Positions 58,355 to 64,000 of a stretch of 64,000 nucleotides of DNA are shown piece after piece. The stretch's first letter is position 1. Each line of letters starts with the position of its first letter. The position numbers and the translations under genes are program-made. Below the pieces are notes generated by a model. It was not told the origin of the DNA and ran no database searches. It saw only the letters and a program-made list of their open reading frames with translations. This DNA comes from Acidobacteriota bacterium (GTDB taxonomy: Bacteria > Acidobacteriota > Vicinamibacteria > Vicinamibacterales > UBA2999). The stretch spans positions 1 through 64,000 of the forward strand of contig JAGNJW010000025.1 of the NCBI GenBank assembly GCA_018000455.1, given 5' to 3'.

Positions 58355-58386
58355 ATTATACGTAATCGTTACGTGGTTCGACGTAA
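58355..58386 (-). promoter_or_regulatory. Leaderless promoter and ACGTAA operator of the ATPase gene
   Basis: Perfect TATAAT on the minus strand (58355-58360) ends 6 nt before the ATG, so transcription should start at the start codon. A perfect palindrome ACGTAA-TCG-TTACGT (58360-58374) overlaps the -10 box, and a third ACGTAA half-site lies at 58381-58386. This suits a repressor, possibly the ATPase itself through its winged helix. Confidence 0.55.
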
Positions 58387-58634
58387 CGCCGGGCGACTCC
58401 CCCTTTCAGCATCTCGGCAACACGGTGCGCTCCACGCTCAGGCCGAAGGCGGGCTGCAGGCAGGTTGCCGAGGATGCTGCCGACAAACGCGCACGGCAGC
58501 CACAGCCAGCCGTGCAGGCTGCCCGACGCCACGCCAACGAAGAAGGCGCCGATACCGCAGCCGCAGGCGACGCACGCGCCGTAGTCGAGCATCAAGCCGC
58601 CGGGAATGGCCGCCGCGAGCCGGATCGCGGTGGG
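58356..58634 (-). pseudogene. C-terminal remnant of a YeeE/YedE (TsuA-like) sulfur transporter
   Basis: The frame encodes IPGGLMLDYGACVACGCGIG, then FFVGVASGSLHGWLWLPCAF, the last Cys-containing motif and helix of YeeE/YedE sulfur-compound transporters. The other 250 or more residues are missing. The frame runs on directly from the GMC oxidoreductase stop codon, and its tail (about 30 residues) is not family-like. An ATG at 58595 would allow a 79-residue product, but I judge it a remnant. Confidence 0.55.
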
Positions 58635-60122
58635 TCAAGCGCCCGACGGCGTGGCGGCGAGGAGGAACTCGGCCGCACGATCGCCGAGCATGAGCGAGGC
58701 GGCCGCCGGCGGCGCGTTCACGACGACGGGCATCACCGCCGCACCGGCCACGCGCAGGCCCGCCACGCCGTGTACGCCGAGCGTGGCGTCGACGACGGCC
58801 GCCTTGTCGCCGGCGCCGCCCATCGCGCACGTGCCTGCTTGATGCGCCAGTGGCTGCGCGGCCTGCTTCACGAACGCCTGCAGCTCCGGCAGTGGTACTA
58901 CGGCGGCCGTCGCGGCCGTCTCGTCGCCGCGCATCCGATCGAGCTGCGGACTGCCGGCAATGAAGCGCGCCAACCGGATGCCCTGCACGAGTGCGGTGAC
59001 GTCGGCCTCGGTCGCCATCGCGCCAAGCGCTGTGGCTGGTGCTGCCTGCGGGTCAAGGGAGGTGAGCCGCACCTCGCCTCGCGAGGTGGGCTGCACCAGG
59101 ATGACGTCGATGCCGAGCAAGGGCCCGCCGGCGGCCCGCGGGTCGAGGTAGTTCATCTGCAGGTCCGGCGGCGAGGCGTTGAGCGATACGGTGAACATGC
59201 CGGCCGTCACGGTCGTCTCGGGCAGATCGAGCGCAGGCCCCAAGGCCCGCCAGCGCAGCGCCACGCGCGTGTGGTCGTGCAGGTTACTGCCGACGCCGGC
59301 CCGATCGGCCACGACGGGCACGCCGATGGCCTTGAGATGGTCGGCGGGCCCGATGCCGGAAAGCATCAGGATCTGCGCGGCCCTGACGGGCTCGGCGCAG
59401 AGCAGCACGCCGCGTTCGGCCCGCAGGATCTCGCGCGTGGCGCCGCGAGCCAGTTCCACGCCCACGGCGCGGCCGCGCTCGATGACGATGCGCGTCACGG
59501 CGCCGCTCACCACCGCGAGTCCGGAGGTGACGGCCGGCGCCTGGAACGCCGCCTCGAAGGTGTGCGGGGCGTCGTCGAGAATCGTCTTCTGGTAGTAGCC
59601 GGCGATGCTCTGCGACCTGGGACCGTTGAAGTCGTGGCGCGAATCCTGCTGGAAGCCGCCCGACACCGACGCCAGCAGGAACGCGCGGTGCAGCGCATGC
59701 GGATCCCAGCAGTGCGTCACCGAGAGCGGGCCGCTGCCGCCCCGATAGGTGCTCTCGCCGGCTTCGTACCTTTCGAGCCGCTTGAACGAAGGCAGCACGT
59801 CGGCGTAGCCCCAGCCGGGATTGCCGAGATCGCGCCATCTGTCGAAACACACCTGGTGACCACGGGCAAAGGGGGGCAGCATGGCCAGCGAGGAGACCGC
59901 GGGCGCCGCCGGCCTACGCCACGCCGGGGTGTCATCGACCAGCACGACGCGCACGCCAGATGCCCGCGTCAGCCGGTAGACCGCAGCATCGGCGGCCGGA
60001 TCGCCACCGATGACGACGACGTCGCTTCCACCTTGTGCCGCCGCGCCCCAGGTCGGGGCCGGTGTGAAGGGCAGGGCGCCGGCGGCGGCCAGGAACGCAC
60101 GGCGGGTCAGGCGGCTCTGCAT
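58635..60122 (-). CDS. GMC-type oxidoreductase with Tat-like signal and degenerate FAD motif
   Basis: FAD-dependent alcohol or sugar oxidoreductase family. The signal TRRAFLAAAGALPF is Tat-like. The dinucleotide motif reads VVVIGGDPAADAAV instead of GxGxxG, and the usual GGSS FAD loop is reduced to AVSSLAML, so flavin binding is doubtful. The catalytic end is well kept (AHQAGTCAMGG, LRVAGAAVMPVVVNAPPAAA). 495 residues, slightly short. It lies divergent from a cytochrome c gene that could be its acceptor. Start at the ATG before the Tat motif. Confidence 0.82.
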   Translation of the reverse strand: MQSRLTRRAFLAAAGALPFTPAPTWGAAAQGGSDVVVIGGDPAADAAVYRLTRASGVRVVLVDDTPAWRRPAAPAVSSLAMLPPFARGHQVCFDRWRDLGNPGWGYADVLPSFKRLERYEAGESTYRGGSGPLSVTHCWDPHALHRAFLLASVSGGFQQDSRHDFNGPRSQSIAGYYQKTILDDAPHTFEAAFQAPAVTSGLAVVSGAVTRIVIERGRAVGVELARGATREILRAERGVLLCAEPVRAAQILMLSGIGPADHLKAIGVPVVADRAGVGSNLHDHTRVALRWRALGPALDLPETTVTAGMFTVSLNASPPDLQMNYLDPRAAGGPLLGIDVILVQPTSRGEVRLTSLDPQAAPATALGAMATEADVTALVQGIRLARFIAGSPQLDRMRGDETAATAAVVPLPELQAFVKQAAQPLAHQAGTCAMGGAGDKAAVVDATLGVHGVAGLRVAGAAVMPVVVNAPPAAASLMLGDRAAEFLLAATPSGA

Positions 60123-60331
60123 GCTGCGGCACACGATACCGCGTGCGGCCCGAAATACCACGCAGGGAACCGGGCGAATTCCCAAGCGGTGGCCATGGGT
60201 CCAGGTGGGCGCCGCGACGGCGCCGCCCGGAACCGCGAGCGTTGTGCTTGGCACGGGACGTGCGGCTGCTCTACCCGACCGGGCCGGAATCCGCGGGACG
60301 CCCCGCGCCTTGATCCGGCCGAGGAGGCGCC

Positions 60332-60769
60332 ATGACCAGCACCTGGACGTTCCGCGGCTTTCGCGCCGCGACTCTCGCCGCCGTCACACTCGCCGGCGTG
60401 CTGGCGGCCGGGCGTGCCGAGGCACAGCCGACCTCGGCCGCGACCGGTGACTACCTGTTTCGCACCTACTGCGCCGCCTGTCACGGCACGAGCGCCCGGG
60501 GCGATGGGCCGCTGGCCGACTCGATGCGGCGGCGCCCGTCCGATCTCACCGAGATCGCCAAACGCAACAAGGGCGTGTTCCCGGCCGAAGAGGTCAGGCG
60601 CATGGTCGACGGCCGCCAGCCCGTGAAGGGCCACGGCGGGCCCGACATGCCCGTCTGGGGTGACGTCTTCGCGCGTTCGGTCGATGGCGGCGATCCGGCC
60701 ATCGTCGAGGCCCGCATCAAGGCGCTGGTCGCCTATCTCGAGAGCATTCAGGCGAGAACGGCGTTCTGA
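60332..60769 (+). CDS. Exported monohaem cytochrome c
   Basis: 145 residues: signal peptide, haem site YCAACHGTSARGDG, and a Met-containing DMPVWGDVF loop for the sixth ligand. Typical class I cytochrome. GAGGAGG four nt before the ATG. It may accept electrons from a periplasmic dehydrogenase such as the divergent GMC protein. Confidence 0.9.
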   Translation: MTSTWTFRGFRAATLAAVTLAGVLAAGRAEAQPTSAATGDYLFRTYCAACHGTSARGDGPLADSMRRRPSDLTEIAKRNKGVFPAEEVRRMVDGRQPVKGHGGPDMPVWGDVFARSVDGGDPAIVEARIKALVAYLESIQARTAF

Positions 60770-60873
60770 CACCCGCCCGGTGTCGTTGACACGTCGCGCG
60801 AGATCGCGCACGCTCTCGTCGCGAGCACCGGCCCCCGAACGGCAGCGGCGCCTCGCGCGGGAGGGCTTCCAGC

Positions 60874-61497
60874 ATGCGCGTCCTTGGTGTCACCGTCACG
60901 ATGGCCTTGCTCGTTCTCACCGTGCCGATGCGGGCACAGACGCCGTCGTGGCAGCTCTCGGCCACGGTCGCTGAAAGCTGCAGCTGCACCATCTCGTGCC
61001 CGTGCAACTTCGGCGGGTCGCCCAACCGCATGCCGTGCGAGGGCAACCGGATGATCTCGATCGACTCCGGACGCTACGGCGAGACCGATCTGGCCGGCGT
61101 GCAGTTCCTCGTCACCTTCCAGATGGGCACCTGGTCGAAGATCTACGTCAGCGACAAAGTGTCCTCCGAGCAGGAGAAGGCTGTCGAAGCCCTGCTGCCG
61201 ATCGCCTTTGCGGGCTTCCATAAGGGCATGCTCTCGTTCAGCAAGGTGCCGATCACGATGGAGGTGAGCGACGCGCACGTGCGTTTTTCGACGCCTGAGT
61301 CGTCGGTCGACATGGAGGTGGTGCGCGGCTACAACGGCCAGGCCATCAAGGTGATGAACCTGCCCGGCGTGGCCCTGCAGAACTACACGCAGTTCAGGAG
61401 CGTGCTGCACCAGCACGCGAGTGCGACCCACCGCTGGAAGCATTCCGGCACCAACGGCTTCGTCTCGACGATGAACCTGGCCAGCAACCCCCAGTGA
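60874..61497 (+). CDS. Exported DUF1326 protein
   Basis: 207 residues. Signal peptide, then WQLSATVAESCSCTISCPCN, the Cys-rich opening of DUF1326, and FHKGMLSFSKVPITMEVSD later. The Cys cluster may bind a metal. Function unknown. It precedes another small exported protein, with which it is probably co-transcribed. Confidence 0.85.
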   Translation: MRVLGVTVTMALLVLTVPMRAQTPSWQLSATVAESCSCTISCPCNFGGSPNRMPCEGNRMISIDSGRYGETDLAGVQFLVTFQMGTWSKIYVSDKVSSEQEKAVEALLPIAFAGFHKGMLSFSKVPITMEVSDAHVRFSTPESSVDMEVVRGYNGQAIKVMNLPGVALQNYTQFRSVLHQHASATHRWKHSGTNGFVSTMNLASNPQ

Positions 61498-61531
61498 GCC
61501 AAGGCCACCGGCCCCGTCCACGGAGCACCCG

Positions 61532-61966
61532 ATGATGACCCTGCAGCGGGCCGCCCGCGCCGGCGCCGCGCTCGCACTCGCCATCGGCGTCAGCCTGCCA
61601 GTTGTCGCCCAACCCGCGGCCAGCTATACGAACGGGAGTGAGTTCTATCTCGCCTACCGTGTGGCCTTCGACAAGGCGACTTCGATCGACGAGTTGCTGC
61701 CATGGGTGGCGAAGGGGCGCGCCGAGCAGATTGCCAAGGCGCCGCCCGGCGAGCGGAGGGAAGCCTTCGAGATGATCAAGATGTTCGACGACCGCACGAA
61801 CGTCAAGGTCGTCAAGGAAACGCCCTCGGTTGGTGGCGCCGAGCTCCAGGTCGAGGGTATCAGCGCCGAGAGCAAGGGCAAGGCGACGGGCGTCATCACG
61901 CTCGTCAAGGAAGGCGGCGCCTGGAAGATCGAACGCGAGAGCTGGAAGGGCGGAATGGGGCAGTAG
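61532..61966 (+). CDS. Small exported protein of unknown function
   Basis: 144 residues: a signal peptide (ALALAIGVSLPVVA), a helical stretch (FDKATSIDELLPWVAKGRAE) and a C-terminal strand region ending GAWKIERESWKGG, reminiscent of NTF2-like or DUF4878 lipoproteins. No motif for a reaction. It lies 34 nt after the DUF1326 gene. Confidence 0.75.
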   Translation: MMTLQRAARAGAALALAIGVSLPVVAQPAASYTNGSEFYLAYRVAFDKATSIDELLPWVAKGRAEQIAKAPPGERREAFEMIKMFDDRTNVKVVKETPSVGGAELQVEGISAESKGKATGVITLVKEGGAWKIERESWKGGMGQ

Positions 61967-61978
61967 GGCTTCGCTTCG

Positions 61979-63220
61979 CTAGTCGAGCGTCCGGCCGCGT
62001 GTCTCGGGGCCCAGCCAGAGCAGCGCCACGCACAGCACACCGGCCGTCACGATGCAGTAGGCCATGGCCACGCGCAGGTCGGTGCCGCCGTCCTGCAGCC
62101 GGCCGATGAGAAACGGCGCGTACGAGCCGATGCCGACACCGGCGTGGTAGGCGAAGCCGGTGCCAACGCCGCGCGCTTCGGTGGGGAAGCGCTCCGACAG
62201 ATAGCCCGGCACCATGCCCCAGGCGCCGGCGGCGAAAAAGCCCATCATCCACGCGCCGAGCAGCAGCACCCACGTACTTTCGGCGAAGAGATACAGGGGC
62301 ACCGCCGCCAGGCCCACCACCATGCCGCTGGTGGCCGAGCCGCGACGTCCTCCCCAGCGTTCCGACATCGCGCCGAGTGCCACCGACCCCAGCATCCCGC
62401 CGGCATTGAGCAGCAGCAGGAACGACAACGGCTGCAGCTTCATCGTTGAGAGCAGCGTCGGGTACCAGAAGGTCGTCGACTGATAGACCGACACGAACGC
62501 ACCCATGAGGAGCGACGTGTGCAGCGTGACCCACACGAGGTCGCGGTCGAAGAGCCGTGCCAGCGACAGGCGCGTGCGGCCGCCCTCGGCCGCGAGACGC
62601 CGCTGCTGCTCGAGCCAGATCGGGCTCTCGGGCACGGTCCACATCACGGCGAAGACCACGAGCGCCGGAATCACGCCCGCCCACAGCATCACGCGCCAGG
62701 CCCACTCCGGCTCGTGGCGGATGAGCGGGTAGCCGAGCTGGTAGACCAGCGACGACAGCAGGAAGCCGGCGGAGTAGCCGCCCTGCAGGATGCCCGAGGC
62801 GATGCCGCGCAGGTGCTGCGGCCAGTGCTCGAGCGCCAGCGGCATGCCGGCCGCCCACATGCCGCCCATGCCGATTCCGAAGAGGCCGCGGAACGCGAAC
62901 AACATCACGTACGAGGTGGAGGCGCCGCTCAGCACGGCGAACGCCGTGAACCAGGCGATCGAAAAAAGAATCGGTCCCTTGCGCCCGTAGCGGTCGGCGA
63001 TGGTCCCGGCGCCGATGCCGCCGACCACGCGGAAGAGCAGCGTGACGGTGCCGAGCAGGCCGGCCAGCGCCTTGTTGACCGAGAAACTCTGCTGGATATC
63101 CACCAGCACGAACGTGATGATCGTGAAGTCGAACGCGTCGAGCACCCAGGCGAAGAAGGTCGTGAGGAAGGCTTTCCACTGCGCGGAGGAGACCTGGCGG
63201 TACCACGGAAGCGTCGACAT
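61979..63220 (-). CDS. MFS transporter, sugar/organic-acid symporter type
   Basis: Twelve-helix major facilitator protein. Typical motifs are DAFDFTIITFVLVDIQ in helix 1, ADRYGRKGPI in loop 2-3, RGLFGIGMGGMWAAGMPLAL and SERFPTEARGVGTGF. The pattern fits the metabolite:H+ symporter group (aromatic acids, sialate, shikimate). 413 residues from the ATG at 63220; TATGAT lies 9 nt upstream. Substrate unknown. Confidence 0.9.
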   Translation of the reverse strand: MSTLPWYRQVSSAQWKAFLTTFFAWVLDAFDFTIITFVLVDIQQSFSVNKALAGLLGTVTLLFRVVGGIGAGTIADRYGRKGPILFSIAWFTAFAVLSGASTSYVMLFAFRGLFGIGMGGMWAAGMPLALEHWPQHLRGIASGILQGGYSAGFLLSSLVYQLGYPLIRHEPEWAWRVMLWAGVIPALVVFAVMWTVPESPIWLEQQRRLAAEGGRTRLSLARLFDRDLVWVTLHTSLLMGAFVSVYQSTTFWYPTLLSTMKLQPLSFLLLLNAGGMLGSVALGAMSERWGGRRGSATSGMVVGLAAVPLYLFAESTWVLLLGAWMMGFFAAGAWGMVPGYLSERFPTEARGVGTGFAYHAGVGIGSYAPFLIGRLQDGGTDLRVAMAYCIVTAGVLCVALLWLGPETRGRTLD

Positions 63221-63273
63221 GCCGGCGTCATCATAGAATGGGCCGCCGCCCATGGCGGCCGAGGAGTAGCCAG

Positions 63274-63744
63274 ATGACCTGTGGACATGCGGTCGGAGTG
63301 ATGGCGGTGCTGGTCGGGTTGTCGGCGGCAGCGGTGCCGGCCCAGGCTCAGGCCGTGGCGGGGCCCGAAAAGGCGCGACCGGTGCAGGGCGATCCTGGCA
63401 TCTCGTCGCTGCAGGTGCTGAGCGAGGGGGCGTTCCGCGTGCTGCGCGACTACGCGGAGCCCGGCGCGACGCGCCGCATGCACAACCACGCCGACGCCAC
63501 CTACCACGTGTTCGTGCTCATCACCGGCCAGCTCCGGCTGACCGTGGAAGGGCAGACGCCGGTGGACGTCGGGCCGGGTGAAGCGCTGAGTCTCAAGGGC
63601 GGCGTCATGCACACCTTCACCAATACCGGCACGGTCACAGCCACTATCGTCGAGGTGTTCGGCAAGGCCCCGGCCGCCGCCGGAGATCTGGCGGCCGCCG
63701 CAGCCCTCGCACGGGCGCTTGCGCTTCCGCCCCCGGGTCGTTGA
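63274..63744 (+). CDS. Exported cupin-domain protein
   Basis: 156 residues. Signal peptide, then one cupin: RRMHNHADATYHVFVLITGQ (metal-binding His residues) and LSLKGGVMHTFTNTGTVTAT (second His). GAGGAG 7 nt before the ATG sets the start. Likely metal-binding periplasmic protein; role unknown. Divergent from the MFS gene. Confidence 0.85.
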   Translation: MTCGHAVGVMAVLVGLSAAAVPAQAQAVAGPEKARPVQGDPGISSLQVLSEGAFRVLRDYAEPGATRRMHNHADATYHVFVLITGQLRLTVEGQTPVDVGPGEALSLKGGVMHTFTNTGTVTATIVEVFGKAPAAAGDLAAAAALARALALPPPGR

Positions 63745-63786
63745 TGCTTTAAGGGCCGCCGACAGTCGCCGCGCTCCGTATCCGTC

Positions 63787-63840
63787 TTCCCTGTTCCCCG
63801 TTCCCCGTTCCCTGTTCCCTGTTCCCTGTTCCCTGTTCCC
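63787..63840 (+). repeat. TTCCCTG heptamer array
   Basis: About seven and a half copies of TTCCCTG/TTCCCCG directly before the EF-P-like gene; the reverse complement of the unit at 23910-23948. Nearly perfect at its 3' half. Confidence 0.85.
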
Positions 63841-63846
63841 GCACTT

Positions 63847-64000
63847 ATGGCCAGTCTGATCGAAGCAATCGACGTCAAGCGCAAGATGTACTTCGAGTTC
63901 GAAGGCGCCCCCTACCACTGCATCGACGTCGAGGTCAGCAAGCCGACCGCCCGCGGCGGTCAGACACTCGTGCGGCTCAAGATGCGCAACCTGCTCACGC
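63847..64000 (+). CDS. Elongation factor P family protein (EfpL/YeiP-like loop), 3' truncated
   Basis: The first 51 residues are visible: MASLIEAIDVKRKMYFEFEG, a KOW-like domain, and the loop SKPTARGGQTLVRLKMRNLL. In canonical EF-P the loop carries a modified Lys within KPGKG; here TARGG resembles the EfpL/YeiP loop (PTARGAAT). It rescues ribosomes stalled on difficult peptides. The gene runs off the window. The heptamer array sits where a ribosome binding site would be; none is seen. Confidence 0.82.
   Translation, partial: MASLIEAIDVKRKMYFEFEGAPYHCIDVEVSKPTARGGQTLVRLKMRNLLT

Noticed and set aside
58635-58637. TGA between the GMC gene and the in-frame YeeE remnant as a possible second selenocysteine codon
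   Set aside because: GMC proteins normally end at this point, and the downstream frame belongs to an unrelated transporter; no redox motif surrounds the TGA.
58332-60335. 667-codon plus-strand frame opposite the GMC gene and promoter region
   Set aside because: Translation is Arg/Ala/Gly-rich with no recognisable fold; the minus strand encodes clear GMC motifs.

Overview
The window is very GC-rich, densely packed DNA from a Gram-negative bacterium with an aerobic respiratory chain built on alternative complex III (ACIII) and a caa3-type oxidase. It also carries many exported amidohydrolases, peptidases and serine hydrolases, a DUF2156 protein, zinc-ribbon proteins and multihaem cytochromes. 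This mix suggests Acidobacteriota, probably class Vicinamibacteria. That is an inference from gene content; no rRNA marker is present. I saw no tRNA, rRNA, CRISPR array, integrase or intact transposon. Region 1 (1-15.5 kb) is mostly housekeeping: a truncated quinoprotein, a DUF2156 acyltransferase-like membrane protein, a YtcJ-like amidohydrolase, LemA/DUF3137, an FKBP lipoprotein, an RNA m5U methyltransferase, a Nudix hydrolase, a DUF898/M48 pair, an M55 aminopeptidase, a zinc-ribbon protein and a beta-lactamase-fold hydrolase. Within it, at 13105-13764 (minus), is a thioredoxin-fold gene whose active-site CxxC is encoded TGA-x-x-TGC. A hairpin with a GGUC apical loop lies 17 nt after the TGA, so this is a strong selenoprotein candidate. 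Region 2 (16-29 kb) is one long respiratory operon: actABCDEF, a small membrane subunit, a SCO copper chaperone, then caa3 subunits II (with a fused cytochrome c), I, III and IV. Two GC-rich inverted repeats sit in its spacers. Region 3 (29-38 kb) has a penicillin-acylase-like lipoprotein, a methyltransferase and a second, reduced ACIII-like locus: monohaem cytochrome, pentahaem cytochrome, a molybdopterin-fold subunit that keeps an N-terminal [4Fe-4S] motif, a separate ferredoxin subunit, an NrfD-like subunit and DUF3341. Region 4 (38-44.7 kb) holds a DUF456 protein, an amidase, an M20-like protein lacking one set of metal ligands, an outer-membrane barrel with a coiled coil and a good terminator, and an M28 peptidase. 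Region 5 (44.7-53.5 kb) is the most striking. A structured leader is followed by five tightly packed genes: a membrane-anchored FAD/NAD(P)H-2Fe-2S reductase, a putative di-haem b membrane protein, a 24-haem cytochrome, a 27-haem cytochrome made of nine triple-haem repeats, and an AMIN-linker-beta-barrel protein. Read together this looks like a complete route for electrons from the cytoplasm or inner membrane, across the periplasm, to the outer membrane: a candidate extracellular electron transfer conduit. Region 6 (53.5-64 kb) is mixed accessory content: amidase, SEC-C protein, exported methyltransferase-like protein, bicupin, AAA ATPase with a leaderless-looking promoter and palindromic operator, YeeE remnant, GMC oxidoreductase, cytochrome c, DUF1326, MFS transporter, cupin, and the start of an EF-P/EfpL-like gene cut by the window end. 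I count 65 CxxCH haem-binding motifs in the window.
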